A stretch of DNA of 64,000 bases from Branchiostoma floridae (Eukaryota > Chordata > Leptocardii > Amphioxiformes > Branchiostomatidae): assembly GCF_000003815.2 (NCBI RefSeq), contig NC_049995.1, forward strand, positions 2,968,788 through 3,032,787. The letters run 5' to 3'. Under the pieces are notes generated by a model, which had not been told where the DNA came from, did not search any database, and saw nothing but the letters and a program-made list of their open reading frames with translations. Shown one piece after another: positions 22,356 to 37,100 of the stretch. Each line of letters opens with the position of its first letter. The first letter of the stretch is position 1. Both the position numbers and the translations under genes were made by a program.

Positions 22356-24029
22356 TACATTGTATAATAGGGGGGAGACTGCAGTGTGTCAGAATTAGTG
22401 ATCCAACTTGTAGCGTTTGTGATCAGAGTCCCTGTCGACAGTCTCTAGGTTGCGATCAGGATCTCTGCCCGATCAATCCGTATGACTGGCAATTGTACCA
22501 GCAGTCATCCTGATGAGAGTTTCTGTTGTCAGAGACTCACCATCACTATCCTGTAGAAACGTCAATTCTGTCAGATTGCAGTCTACACCGTAACATATGC
22601 TTGTACCTAACATATACAATCATGCATAAATGCTTCTTACTTTCACTACAATGTTGTCTCAACTTGTATTCTGACAATGTAAGAAGAAGTTGACTTAACC
22701 TACCCAGTGGTGACACATCACACTATCTAGTGAATAACGAAAACCAGTACATGCATTGTTTTGGTGAAATACTCCGTTATAGATCCTTCTGATTGTATTG
22801 TACATGTACATGTAATTACATATTGTGTATGATTTTTCTTTCTGAAACTGTAAAACAATTTTATCTACTTGTGTACAGACGTGGTTCAAGTATGCTGCCT
22901 TGAGGGACACAGTGCCAGCTGAAGTTTTCACTGAAAGAATTATCAATGGCAATTAATAATAGCATTGTATGATGTATAAGTTAAATTTTGACATTTGATA
23001 TAATCTACATGTATGAAGTACAAAGTCATAATTCAATCTGCATATTTGAACTACTTGCGTCTAAGACAATTTGGTTTATGATTGTTTAATATTTTCGTTT
23101 TATGATAACTGTGTACAGTGACATTCTTCTCAATGCTATTCAAAACCTATGTTAAATATAAGCTTTGTATTATTACTTTCTCCAAAATGTAAACCAATGT
23201 AGGATCATTTAAACGTGTATAAATTGTAAAAGATGGAAAATGAAATGACTCCAGAATGGACTGTAAACATGACTGTATTAAATGTTTGTGGGCAACAACA
23301 TGTTTTTTTTTTGTTCGTCGCTTGCTTTTGTCGATAACATCGTTCCCGTATATACCGTTGGCAATGTCATTTTTATCTTGGAGGCTTAAATTCTTATAGT
23401 GTACAAACAAATGTATCCATACTCCTAGTAGATTTGTTGTTTTTGTCAAGAGTGAAATGTAGTAGTGACATTTCTATTTAGACAATTATTTGGAATCCAG
23501 TTCGTCGTCAATTGTACTCAAGAACAGTTGTTGCAAATTTGGCAAACGGCAGAAAATTAATGCGCGCGTGGATCCCATCCTTATAATCAAATCAATGTTG
23601 AGGACCGGACAGAGAGTAAACATAAGGGATGATACATATATTTTTAACACATTTTCTTACATAACATTGGCAAGCAAAAAGGTGAACGCCAAATTTCGCC
23701 ATAGATAGTCGTGACTGGAAACACGTATTTTGCATTTAGCTGAGAGTGGATAAGTGGAAAATTTAACATGCCACTGAACTATGAACGTCCCACTCTACTA
23801 TTACACTTCGGGCACCAGGTCTCTGTCAAGACCACTTGGGGGATTAGCTAAAACTCGCAGTGTGTTGTCTGAAGTGGTCATTGATACAGTTCCCCAGAAA
23901 AACGGATACTCAGTGTGTTCTTAAACCACCGGCCCATTTCTTCTGGATTATCGAAATGCATCAGATAGGATTATGATTACTGTAACCATTGTGCACTGTT
24001 TCTGTATCAGATAATTATCACAAAGCAGC
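22356..24029. other. Intergenic sequence, no feature
   Basis: No exon with splice signals and no recognisable repeat. The open frames here have no recognisable composition or motif. Confidence 0.5.
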
Positions 24030-24310
24030 GTGTGCATGTCCCTGTAGCTCATCTGGAAGTAGCCTCACCGTTGAGCTTTTGGTTCCAATTAGTTGATAGG
24101 CCCCGGTTAAACCCTGGATAGGACATCTGGGTTGGGGCTGCACCCGGCCCGGGACGTAAAATGGGAGTCCCGTGCCATGTGAGGTGCATTCAGCACGCTA
24201 AACGGGAAGGGCTGTAAGGTCTAGGTCCCAATTCCCAACCCGGCGCCCGGCCGGATAGCTTTCGGAAACGAAAAATATGACGAGAAAGGCAAAACACACA
24301 CACACACAGA
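24030..24310 (+). mobile_element. Possible tRNA-derived SINE
   Basis: TGTAGCTCATCTGGAAGTAG resembles a polymerase III A box and CCGGTTAAACCCTGGAT a B box, about 70 bp apart. A GC-rich body follows, and it ends in a CA repeat (about 24293-24308). The anticodon arm does not fold as a tRNA, so this is not a tRNA gene. Confidence 0.45.
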
Positions 24311-24769
24311 GCTTTAAAACATAGTCATAGTATATTTTGTGTATATTCCTCAGTAAACACTTTTATTTTTTGTTTCCGCAAACATCCTGGCCGGGTCCCG
24401 TTTCAGAAATGGCACCCAGGCCTTAACTTACAGAAACAGTACTGAAACCTGCTCACCAATGTGCCACTACAAGGGGAAATTTACTACAAATGTGTCAAGG
24501 GCAAGTCCACCCCCCCTGGCGGTCAAAGTTGTCAACAAAGTAGTTGACCTGTCAAAGGTAATGATGACGAATGAGACACTTCAGCCTTCTGAGTCACGTA
24601 ATATTTACTGATCCGAACGGCAACGTTTATTGCACTCCTCTGTTTTAAGTCTTTCTTCTTAGCCGCTGATTGATAGGACCTGACGTTACAAACGTCAAGA
24701 GATAAGTCATCTGACATTGGAAAAAGGATTAAGGTTTTGAATGCTCAAAGATCAACAAGTTTGTCGTAG

Positions 24770-25213
24770 TTAAAGGGGAATTCCACCACAGAAGCGAGTG
24801 GTATTTTCTGATAGATTATATCTAATATGCAAATTCAACCGACTTTGGGCTAAATAACCTCACTGTCTTTTCGGCGAAAATAATTTTCTAGATCTAAGTA
24901 CCCCCATACGGATCCGCTTCTAATGTACTGTGTCGAATATGATTTTGCCCACTTCCCTCGCACTTTCTTGCCAAGGGTAGTCGGGGTAAGCTTTACGAAG
25001 CAATTTAGTGACTATCCCATATTCAAGCTAAGGAGATACAGAAAAGTTTTAACACTATCCCATCTTGGGATACAGAGATTTGGGCACTTAAGTATAAGAC
25101 GTTGAAAGTACTAGTATAGGTCAACGCAAAATGGCTGCGCCAAAACTCCTTGTCTGACTGTATGACCGACGTCGGGAACAATTTCCCGCTTCTGGGGTGG
25201 AATACCCCTTTAA
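24770..25213. mobile_element. TTAA-flanked MITE, 444 bp
   Basis: The termini TTAAAGGGGAATTCCACC and GGTGGAATACCCCTTTAA are inverted repeats that include TTAA at both ends, and a second pair lies just inside (AGAAGCG and CGCTTCT). TTAA duplication is the piggyBac habit, but the inner bases are not typical piggyBac ends. A different element with the same TTAAAGG start and nearly the same length lies at 60972-61419. Confidence 0.83.
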
Positions 25214-25497
25214 CAAGAAGTTGGTTTTCCTTGGAAAGCTAAGGGCGGATTTGCCAAACAAACAAAGTCATTATAATTATCTGGCTTATTTGGATAGGAT
25301 AAAGATTACAGGATTTGCGGTTGTAAGCTCGGATTTCTGTTCTGTGGTAGGATTAAGGGTTTAGGATTTATGTATTGATCTATTTGTCCCTGTGTGTGGC
25401 ACAAGCGCTAGCGGTACCTCAACCTCGCCGTTTGGCCGTTTGGATCAAACTCCGTGGATCCGTAGGCCCGAATTCGACCTCAGACTCCGACAAGTTG

Positions 25498-25734
25498 TAA
25501 TACCCCTGTCACATTTGGCGAAATCGATCGGACGACGATTCTGTGACAATTACCCGAGTCTAACTTATGATAATAACTTTATTGCACAACAATTGTACAA
25601 GATACAAAGTATGGCTTATATGTGACAGGGACGGTTTTCAGGTGAAAAATACGCACAACCCTCTGTCGATCTTAGATATGGCCAATCTTCCATCGATACG
25701 CCCGAAGATCGTGGATAATGTGACAGGGGTATTA
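25498..25734. mobile_element. MITE with 17-bp inverted repeats, 237 bp
   Basis: TAATACCCCTGTCACAT and ATGTGACAGGGGTATTA are perfect inverted termini. Secondary inverted sequences (CGATCGGACGACGATT and GATCGTGGATAA) lie just inside. The centre has an AT-rich stretch and no coding capacity. Confidence 0.87.
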
Positions 25735-26399
25735 GGGATGGTATTCGTCATTTTGGATGGTGACGTAAAGCCAGAGGCCCGGTTATTGAGGGACCGTACG
25801 CCCCAAGCGTTAAACATCTGTACGTAAAAGAACCCAACACACTTACCTCTCAAATGTAAGCCGATTAGCATTAAAGAAATACAAATTTCTCTAGTTGAGT
25901 TTCTAAAATAACTATCAGGCAGTGCAATCTTAGTCTGAAAAAACAACGTGTACAACAACACGTCTGCTTGGTGATCATGCCCTACTCAGCACTGCAATAG
26001 TACTGGCGCCGTCATCCTCTCCTGTTGCCACGCTCCACCGCCTCGCGAAGAGGCCGCACGAGAGGCACCAGCCTTTTCACGGGCAGCCACGAGAGGTGGC
26101 GGCTTTTCACCCCAACACGGATCTTTGCTCTTCACTCAAGTGACGCTGCAATCAAGTAATATATGTTTTTTCCACCGTATCACCGTATCAGGCATTAGCA
26201 GAAACTACAAGACAACCAGACTCTTTTACCACAGCGAAAGAAGTCAAAACAACACCTCTGGTTAAAGAAGACCAACATCTTGGACTGTTTGGACGTCGTG
26301 CGAGTTTTCGAAAGATTTCTTGGCGAGGGAGCTGGTGAAAAACCTGGTTTACGATTGTTGGAATCTAACTCAATCTAATCTGGACTTCTGGCGTCCGCC
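25735..26399 (+). promoter_or_regulatory. Probable promoter and 5'UTR of the Tie-like gene
   Basis: The stretch just before the start codon at 26400 becomes GC-richer, and TTCACTCAAGTGACGCTGCA lies about 265 bp upstream. No TATA box at a convincing position was found. The inverted phrases around 26040-26100 (GCCGCACGAGAGGCACCAGC and GCCACGAGAGGTGGCGGC) could fold. Transcript ends cannot be placed from sequence alone. Confidence 0.35.
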
Positions 26400-26502
26400 A
26401 TGGATGGTAAAGAGAAATACAAGATGGTGCGGAGATGTTTCTCGGTTGGATCCATCACGAAGATCTTGCTCTGTTTTACTTTCTTGGTGATTTCAAGAAG
26501 AG
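26400..26502 (+). CDS. Tie-like gene exon 1: start codon and signal segment
   Basis: ATG in a good context (TCCGCCATGG) opens [16 protein letters not shown], followed by a hydrophobic stretch ([14 protein letters not shown]) and RR, then donor GTGAGT. It would serve as a signal peptide, though the charged lead of about 19 residues is long. Phase 1 matches the next exon 4 kb away. Confidence 0.75.
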
Positions 26503-29500
26503 GTGAGTAGATTTTATTTGTTATCGCTTTTAAGATTTGACCATGAGAATGCAGTAGACTACTTGCGTCACGTTTAGCGCCTTGTTACGTACGTCGTACG
26601 ATAGTCGCACGATCACAAATTGGTGACGNNNNNNNNNNNNNNNNNNNNNNNNNNNNNNNNNNNNNNNNNNNNNNNNNNNNNNNNNNNNNNNNNNNNNNNN
26701 NNNNNNNNNNNNNNNNNNNNNNNNNNNNNNNNNNNNNNNNNNNNNNNNNNNNNNNNNNNNNNNNNNNNNNNNNNNNNNNNNNNNNNNNNNNNNNNNNNNN
26801 NNNNNNNNNNNNNNNNNNNNNNNNNNNNNNNNNNNNNNNNNNNNNNNNNNNNNNNNNNNNNNNNNNNNNNNNNNNNNNNNNNNNNNNNNNNNNNNNNNNN
26901 NNNNNNNNNNNNNNNNNNNNNNNNNNNNNNNNNNNNNNNNNNNNNNNNNNNNNNCATACATGATAAGAGATATCACAGAAGCGGTGCAAAGTGTTGTATT
27001 TATCTATTATGAGGTGCTTGCATGTCCATGAAAAAGATTGTCAACGTCTTTGTGCTTCCTTGTAAAAATGTAACGTGAATGGTAGTGGCAAGCGTACACA
27101 AAATTGTTCCGAAGAATCAAAGCAATTACCGTACTGATAGTGGAATGTTTTAAGAATATGCTTATACTACTCTATTTGCTTGTTTTAGCCGACATAGAGT
27201 TGCGGGCCTAAAATCCTGACGAATTTAGTTTACATTGACCTAAAAATTTGACAACCATGGTATGTCAGTTAACATGAAGACGGATTACCCGTTGTTATTT
27301 GTCACAGTTTGACAGGCATGGCAGCCACGTATTCAATCAGACGTCACGAAGTCGACATCAAAAAGGCCAGTCATATAGAAAATATCTTTTCATGATTTTA
27401 GACCTGATTGGGCGGATCTTTTTAAAGTTTTTTAAGGTTTGTATATCTTTAGTACGTCTGACTTGATTACATTGATTTTTTAAAAACCAATTGAAGTATC
27501 AATTTTGACTGTAGGGAGTGTTTTCCTAGGATTGTTCCTAAGAAAAAGACAAATGTATAGAGTGAACATGATATGATATGATACACACAAACATACATTA
27601 AAAAACGAAGGTATCAAATGCTTGTACAAATTTCCTCCCAGATTCCATTGGGCGTCGGTAAAGATGAAACGAATTCCTAGCGGTGCATCTGGGTCTCTCC
27701 ACACAATGGTTAAGGCAATCTTGGTGGGGCGAATTTGTACAAAAAGGAAGTACAGTACATATACCATTACATTGAATACAGTATTCACGAGCTTTTTCCG
27801 GACTGTGAAACATGAACTTAAAACCAGACCATGAGAGGCGTTGTACATGCTAGCTGCCAAGATGTTACCGACCTTAAATACCCAAAATGTCCCGTTAACG
27901 TTTGACGCTTTTTTCAATGTTTTTGTTTTCATCTCAATGACTTGTATCCTCGAAGCATAATGACTATGCAACAATCTAGACTTAAAAGAAAGGTTCCATT
28001 TGACCTCCTGATATTTTTATTTATCAATGGGATTGTGAACAAGAAAGATTTATTGCTTTCTTTTACGGCAAGATAAGAAGAGTATAATCCAAACGTAATC
28101 CTCTTCATCTACAGGAAAGTGTCCTCATGTGTTTACAAAACGCGCCATTTTGTTTACTGGAATGTGAGCATCAAAGTACATAAGTACTTCAATGATTCAG
28201 TCGTTACACGTTTTACCATTGGTTACTAGCAATGGCAAAGTCATCATTTGCAAAAAAATGATTGTGGCTGCCTTGACTTCTCAATACCAATAAGCGAATT
28301 ACTTGCAAAGTGTATACATGTAATGTTGTGTACAAATGTGGTGGCATGCATATGCAGAACAAGGTGTCATCTCTGAAAGTAATGTTGCAGCCCGTTCTGT
28401 GTCCTTGATGTGTGGCTATAGTCATTTTAAGAATGTAGATTCTGAAGTAATTTTTCACCTAGTTCAAGGCGTAGGTATTGTTTTCGTTTGTTTGTTTGTT
28501 TGTTTGTTTGTTTGTTTGTTTGTTTGAAGTGATATGTGTTGAACATTGTTTCTGCTGGCCCGGCTCCAAGTTTGTTCCCGGGATGAGTTGTAACCAGAGA
28601 CTAACAGGATGCGAAGGCTGATCTGGCCTACATCAGAATGTCTTAAGAAAGCTGGCAGGAAGTGAACATTGGCACATGGCCAAAAGTTGGGAACCCGAGG
28701 AGGGCATGTACCCGAGAGTGTAGAATGAAATGTGTAAATTAAACGAGGTTGTGCAATATTTTTCAAGAAATTAACAAAAGCTTTCTGCTATTCATTTGTG
28801 TGTGATGTGTAGAAAAAAAGTGGAATAGAGGGTGATCACCCGAAAGTAAGTCGTTGTAATCAGATCTGTGTTCTTAACGCGTGGCTACTGTCATTTGAAC
28901 ACTTTAGGCATGATTTGTTGATTTGTGGAGTGGTGTACAGGGTCCTACATTTTTCTGGTACTCTCTTTACCTCAATGGCTTTCATGACTCATCGACGGAC
29001 CCTCAGCCGGGGTCTTGTTTATGTGTTGCCATAGCAACAGCGCCATAAGGGAGCCAGGCTTAAGAGTGCTTCCTGTCACCCTAAGAAATTGTAATACTGA
29101 TTAATGTATATATTTTCCTGCTTTTTTGGTACTTCCTTATAATCATCGCTCTTTGCGGCAACATGAAAGACTTCCAAAATCATATCCAGTTGCTTGTCAA
29201 TGAGTAACTACTATTTGTCGTAAAAGCTAGATGCCGAACGTTCATCGACGTATGAAAAATTTCTCTTTTCTCCACTAGCTGGAAACAAGACTCATCTTTT
29301 GATAAGTCTAGAAGTATTTTTAAATGAAGACCTATGGTCAAGTATATATATGACACAGTTTATTGTATGTATTTTTTAATATGTGAATTAGGGAAAGCTA
29401 TATTTCTTGCCGGTTTACAAAAGACTTATAATAGATTACGAAGATTTCCTCCTGACCCTTATAGAAAGTCTTTGGTCGTTGACAAATGTCCTAAAATATC

Positions 29501-31151
29501 TAAGTCTTCAAATCTATGTTTAGAACTGTTACTAAAACTACCACAGCCCACTAACGAAGAAAGGATTATCTAGTATCGAAAAGAAGCATCGGACTTTCAA
29601 ATCCCCAGTCATGTTCATTGTACGACCGTAGTACAATCACAATCTCGGGTCATTGTTATGATAGCCTTGCAGACATATGTCATATAGCAAACTTCAGCTG
29701 TCTTGTTAAGGACTCTGTCTTGTCTTCCTTGTCGGCGGTTGATTTTGTCACTGCTTGAAAAATTCCATCAGGGTCCTCCTCAGAGGATGGAATAAGGGAG
29801 GCCCTCCACTCTACTTCTAGCCAGCTCCACTATACTACTTTTGAAATTCAGTGTGTTTCTTCCCTATTTTCTTTGTTAGTTTTGCAAAGATTACAAATTA
29901 ATGACAATTCACAGATTTTTGTGTCAAGTGGCATTACTTTTACAATCAGCATTGTCTGCAAAAACTTGTGAATGAGCAATGATCAAAACAATAGTTGTTT
30001 TGCCACTTCACAACAAAGGAATCACAACAATATATTATACTTGTAGTATTAGACACCCTCTGTCATTGCAAAATGAACCCATTTTCATGAAAGTGCAGCG
30101 CGTTGGTGCGGGTTATTTTTGCCAGCCCCCCACTATACTAAAAAGTTCTGGGGAGAACCCTGTCCATGATAGCAAAATTGTAAAACGCCTAATGTTGAAT
30201 TTGACCGCGAATAGAGTCTTGACCCCTAGTTTTGATCTCTCCTCAGACCCTGCCTTGGCACTGACCGTTGTGAACCAGAGCCCGCTGATGAAAATACTAT
30301 ACGGCATAATTATGTACTATTGTGTGTAAGTAGCTTGATAAAAGGCTACGAGGAAAATATTTTGTATTTTTGTGAAAATGTTTCATTTCTAGTATTGCCT
30401 TTTTTAGGAGTAGAGACCTGACCTAAGTCTTGACCGGTCCCTTACAGACCTGCGCGGTATATTCTATCTGACCCTTACCTTCCTCATGACTAAAATTTAA
30501 AAAAAGGCCTGCTGACCGATTTGAGCTTCTCATGAATAAATAAAGGTTCAAACAAACAAACAAACAATCTTGACCTGTCCCTCCCCAGACCCTGCCCTGG
30601 CGCTGACTGTGGTGAACCAGAGCCCGCTGATGGACCCCATCAACACGTCATACATCAAGTGTGTCACGGATGAGCCGGGCGAGTTCGTCACCTTCTCGGC
30701 TGTGGACGAGTTCGCGTGAGTTTTATCCGATTTTTCTTCAATGTTGTGGTACATCTCGTGATGGTTTCATATTTAGGTCATTAAAATCATAACAAGCCCC
30801 CTCTAGCACTGCATTTCGTGAAGAAATGACGGTTTTGAAATATACTTCCATCCCGGAGGCGTCGCCAAAAATAATAGCCTCCTCGTTCTTTTCCCGCCTT
30901 CAACAGACTTCCCCAGAACGCCAGCACAGACGACATCAGCCCTGAGGAGTGGCCCGGGAAGATGATGGTCCTGCCGCCCCACCCTGACGACGGGTACAAC
31001 CGGCTGGGCACGTACAACTGCGCCTCCTTCACGGCAAGCATCAACACTGTCAAGATGCCGGCTGATGGTACGGTCAATCTTCAGCAGAAATTTGACAATA
31101 ACGTTTACTTGATTACTACGTGGGGTAACCGGAAACATCCACATAACGTCT

Positions 31152-31193
<42 letters not shown>

Positions 31194-34100
31194 TGAGTGT
31201 GTGTCTGTGTGAGTTTATGTAAATTACGAAAACTGCAATTACCTTTATGCATTTTCTAAATTAACCTGACAACAACCAGGTTTAACCATCCAATATGGCG
31301 GACGACAATTATGTCATAATGATGTGGGTGCAAACACGTGTAGGTCTATGTTATATTAGATTGTAGACCTTCTAGATGGTAGCGTGTGTAGCCAAGTTGT
31401 TTGCGGCCCTGCCTCTGGAACTGGATGCCGTGAGTTCAATTCCGATGGATGTTGATATAAAAGCTGTGGTCCACTGTTCATTGTGCTTGTGGAAAAGAGA
31501 CAGGCTGTTTCGCCAATACAATGAATCTGTAGATATTGTACATAGCGTATCTGTCATAATTATTCATCTTTACAGAAAATTGAACATAACGTTACTCTGT
31601 GATTATTTCTACAGCTTCAGTGAGGCCGGAAGTGTACACCAAGACGTTTAACGCTGGAGAGGAGATCGAACTCAAGATGAACGAGTTTTCTACCCCGTCA
31701 GGAGCATCGGTGAGTTACACAGGCCTTTAATATTCTCCTTCGCAGAGTCTACAATCTACCTTGGGAGGCTCTACTAGACCGGACTGAAATTTCTACTTTT
31801 TGGGGCATTGCCTTAAACAAACTGTCAGCCAGTCGGAGAGTCGCCTTAATACTTTCTTTGAGTCAAATTCTGGGTTGACAGCTGGTTAAAGGCTACGCTC
31901 GCAAAAGTGGAAACCTTAGCCCGGTTGAGCAGGGCCTGCCCAAGATATACTGTATAGTACGAAGGCGAGATTCTGCATAGGATAATGATCCATAATGTCT
32001 TTTGTTACCATTATAAACAAACAAAAAAACAGCTAAAATTGAATGCATTTTGATACAAAAAGTCTTAGACTATACACGCTCACACTTTGCATGCTTACAC
32101 TTGACACGCTTAAGAAAACCTCTTCAACTTTAACTTTTTTTCTTCAGTTATCCTGGGACTTTAATGGAGAACCACTGGTGAACAGTTTCGCCAGCAGCGA
32201 AGTCAACCTGCGATCAGCCACTTCTGCCGAGTCTGGAACCTACCACTGCTACCACGAGGGGTACAAGGAGAAGGGTGCGCTAACCAGGGTCATCGTGAGA
32301 GGTAGATAATAATAATGATAGCCAAACCTATAAGTAAATAGATAAGTAAACGTTTTTGGCGACGACTCTGGAGCGGAGGCGTTGCAAGATCAAAATGACA
32401 AGACATATTAATGCGTGGTTTTGATTACCAGAAAACATATCTAATATCTATATCTAAAAAAAATCTTTGTTAAAATCTTTCATTCCATGTGACAAAAATT
32501 CTTAAAATGACATACCACAAAACAACTTTTTAAGATGAAAAAATCTTTAAAAAGTCTTCTTAATTGTTTGATAAAATTTTGTTCTTCTAGAAAAAATAAA
32601 TAAAATTATGATACAACCGTTGTTGTCGTTATTTCATTAGACTGCGCAGCGGGAAAGTGGGGACCTGGGTGTTTCCTGGACTGTAGCGAGTGTTACAACG
32701 GCGGCTGGTGTGACGACAAGACTGGCCAGTGCGTGTGTCCGCCTGGGTTCTACGGAGAAACTTGTGACATCGGTAAGTTTTGACATCACGTGCTCTCAAA
32801 ATGTAGTGATAGACATTATAGCTAACCCACGTAGTAGTAGTAGGTTGCTTATTTTCAAGTTAAGTGAATTTGACTTGTTAAATGCATGCGCAGCATAAAA
32901 GCCGTTTGCCATATTTCCAACGGTGTCATAAGGTAGTATCACACGCTGGGAAATAAGTGCAGCCGGCATAAAATTTTTCATTATTCTCGTGCATAATGGA
33001 CACTCACTGGCCGGCTAAACTTTTACTGTCTTATGCCACCGGTAAATCCACCTGGAGTTTTCCGTTTGTCTACTTCAGTGTATCTATCCGAATCACTCTG
33101 CACAAGTGGCATTGCTAACTTGTTTTGGCCAATAGCTTTGGTTTTGTTTTGGACAATAACTTTTCTAATGGTGTTGTTCTACCATAGTGTACTATGTAAA
33201 CATGATTTACATTTGAGTGTCATTTGTATACGATGCTTAGGTTAGGAGTTATTGAATCGGCATGTATTGTTAAACCAGAATTTCTAGTATAGTTGTACTT
33301 GTATTGAATTGTTCTACCAGTCCATTCTGGTGACGCTGAAGAAGAGTGATGGATGTCACTCGAAACGTCCGAAAGTAAATCTCCGGTATTTAATCCAGTT
33401 CTAGAGATTTTTTTTTCTATTTTTGCTTTTTGGACAGACAAGGACGATGTGGCACTGCACTCAAGTTTTTGTATCTTATATTAACAATGCCACATACACG
33501 GTACAGACAGAAGGAAAGTCGTGTAAAGTACCTTTTCCAAGGGCACAGCGGGAATCGAACTCAGGACCCTTAGATTCCGAGCCGAACGCTCTACCAGTTA
33601 CGCCACGCCCGACGCCGCCGAGTTCTAGAGATTGAACTGTATTTGAATGTTGTTTAGCTGGATGTCTAACCTTCATAAAAGTAACTTGAAATGTTGTGTG
33701 ATTTCTCGACAGCTTGCGGACCGGGCAGGTTTGGGTACGAGTGCCGGAAGGCCTGTGATGACATCACGGAGGACGTGGCAGCCTGCATGGGGAAACTGTT
33801 CTGTGTGCCTGATCCGTTCGGCTGTGCCTGTATTCCTGGGTTCACTGGGATAGGCTGTAACGAACGTAAGTCCTGGTCACAGACCAGTGCCAATAGTTCT
33901 ACCAGCTGTTTTAATGGCTAAATGATTGGGAGCTTTTTGATACTTCATCAATGCAATTTGATGATAGGTTGAAGTAAAAGAAATAGCTTGTATCATTTTC
34001 ACGTAGGACGTCAAAATTTGCCAACTTTTCTCCACGAAAATTCAAATTGCAAAGCTTTAAACACTGTACGGAACAACTTGGTTTTCATCAATCTTAACCT

Positions 34101-37100
34101 AAAGAATGATTATGGTGGACATGGCTGCAGATGATGCTTATCTGGATGAGTAATCTTCATGAACTAAAAGCTTGCCTTCAGAAAGATTGATATTTCTTTA
34201 ATTTCTTTTGTACATGTTTTTACTAATGAATTCTTTGTACTTTTAATCAGTTATTAGCTATACTCTGTCACATTTACCCTTTAGCTTTATAATTATTTGT
34301 TATCACACATTAGCATGCCCAAGAGGTACCTACGGCGCCAGTTGTACCCAGACATGCCGCTGTAGACTGAACCTGCCCTGTGACGCCATCACAGGGGAAT
34401 GTCCCAGTGGGTGCGCGGATGGATACATGGGGCCCTCGTGCCAAAAAGGTGACAAAAACTATTCCGCTTACAAAAAAAAAACATGAGAAGAAAATCAAAA
34501 TATGTACACAGTAAGGGTTATCTTCTAGATTTATCTATAGGATGGAATGTATTGAATTGTTTTGAACAAGCAGCAAGCAAGCCGTCCACCTTTTGAACAG
34601 CTTTGTGCGATTATCTCTAAGCAGATCTTGTGGCATAAGATAGTGTCATAAGCTTGGGAAGGAATTTAACCGGCAAAGTGAGTTAATTGGCCATTGCGAA
34701 GCAAATCTTACGGTGGCATAAGATGGTTAGTATCATAAGCTGGGGATGGAGTTAAGCAGATCTTCGCGGTGGCCAATTAACTCCCCTTTGTTGGCTAAGC
34801 TTCTTCCCCAGATTATGATACTATCTTTAATATGCCACCACAAAATCTGCTTGGAGATTACGTTTATCATCATATCACTCAGTCACTCACGTGCACGGCC
34901 CATAACCACATGATGTCGTGACGTTGAAAATAATACCCCCTCCCCCCAGCTTGCATGGTGGACAATGGTGTGACGTACCAAGGCCCAGTCTCCACCACAG
35001 AGAGCGGCTACACCTGCCAGAGGTGGGACTCCCAGAACCCCTGGCAACATGGCTTCAATGTTGACCGGACTCCAATGCTTCAAGTAAGTTAAAAAAAATT
35101 TTGCAACGCCTCAGGGACGGAGTCATCCTATAGATCATTGAGATGTCTCTAGTTTTGATTTTCTTCCATTTGGTTGCGTACCGCTATGCATTATTTGTAC
35201 ACGGTGAAATCCATTATTGAAATTAAATCAAAAGTTTCTTGCGAATTCTTGCCCGTTAGCTAATTGAAGGTAGCATGAAAGGGTACAGACATGACAGTGT
35301 ATTACAACATAGCCTGTCAATGCTCTTGTCTAAAAGCTAACCGTAGATTCAATGAAAGGTTAAGAGAACCAAAATCTTAATTACCTACTTGAAGAAAATA
35401 GAAATCAGCTTTTAAGCATTACTTTACATCTTGGTACAAATGAATAGATGTATGATAAATAGGTACTTTTTGTAATACGTTCTGGTGTGGTTTTACATTT
35501 TATAGGAAAACTACTGCCGTAACCCTGACAACGAGCCACGCCCATGGTGCTACACGACCAGTTTCGCCAAACGATGGGAGTACTGTAACATCGACCGATG
35601 TGGTAAGAACTCATTTTTCTGTAAACACACAGTATATCTTGACATACTGTCTATTCGTTGCAATCGGTGCAATGACCGGATGAGTAGAGTGTCGTGAGTT
35701 TGATCCCGACCGTGTCATACCAAAGGCTATAAAGAATTGGTACATGCAGCTCTCTCTTCTTATCACTCAGCATTCAGGAAAGAGTACGGGAAGTTGAACA
35801 TGATTAGACTCTGTCAACCTTACGTGCATACGAACAGCACTTATATATCGCACATGTAATATTGTTGTCAGCTTCTATATTGAAAGTTTTATTCCTTCAA
35901 ATGTTCAACTTGAGGTGTTTTTGAAGCTATTCTTTATTCGCTCCTGACGTCATCTAACTTCCGACTTCCGGAACGTCAGTGAATCAACATCTGATGAAGG
36001 TCGGCGAGATCGACTGAAAATTCACTGTGAGTGTCCCCCTTTTGTTGGAAGAAAGCTAAAACTTTGTAACTTGATGTGTTTTTCTTTAATTTTTTCAGAG
36101 GACGTTGACAACTGCAGCCCAGAAACCTGTCAAAATGGCGGCAGCTGTCGGAACGGCTTTCAAACCTTCCTGTGTGTCTGTCCGAGGGGATACATCGGGG
36201 TCAACTGTGAGACAGGTCAGTATGACGTAACGGAAGTGACGTCACAGTCATGACATCTGTAACAGCAAACTATTTTAGAGGAAATTTTATCCGGTTTTGA
36301 ATCTTTCGAAGCTGTTCTCTTTTAGCATAAAATAATTGTCCCAGTCTTTGCCAAGTGCAGTCCGTTAGTACTAATGTCACGTGACTAATATTGGCCAATT
36401 ATATACTAGTAGCTCGTTTTAATCATGTCTTCCAATAATGTTTATTCGTTTGTTTTCTTGTTTTGTTCAGATATTGATGAATGCGATTCGGACCCGTGTC
36501 AAAATGGCGGAACTTGTGTTGACAATGTGGGCTTCTATGAATGCCAGTGCTTGGAGGGATTCTATGGACAGAACTGTGAAGAAGGTTTGTAAAAAAAAGC
36601 AAACATCAAACCCTTTTATCGCATGTAATTGTCACCGGATTAGAGTAAGGCATGAGAAGAAAGTACCATTCTTAAAAATATCACACAAGGAAGATCCAAA
36701 CTGATCAAAGTGACGACTTTTCTACATCTTTATTGTAGTGAATATTGCACATATGAAGCACTGAGGGCACATGTATCTTGAATACTAGTATGAGAGTTGG
36801 TACAAAGTAAATTGATATCTGAAAACATATGAAGATCAACACATGTATTGGGGCGGTCACAAATTCTTCATAGATCGTCGTACGATTTGGATTTCGTAAA
36901 TAAAACTGTGACATGATAAACTACCGAAAAGGATGTAAGGAAGTTTTTTTTTGTTAAGAAGACTTTTACTGTACTTTTGTAAGACATATGAACGGCCATC
37001 AACAGAAGGTCCTCAGTTCGATATCATAAGACGATCGTGCGACGAATGACGTAAGTCGTTGACCTTTAACCTGTTCATGTCCCTGTCTCTATAGAAACGA

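Noticed and set aside
26530-27012. Four frames across the N run
   Set aside because: They consist mainly of unknown bases.
27480-27974. Paired plus and minus frames ([19 protein letters not shown] on plus)
   Set aside because: The sequence looks like an old repeat-borne coding fragment, but I could not link it to a named element or to splice sites.
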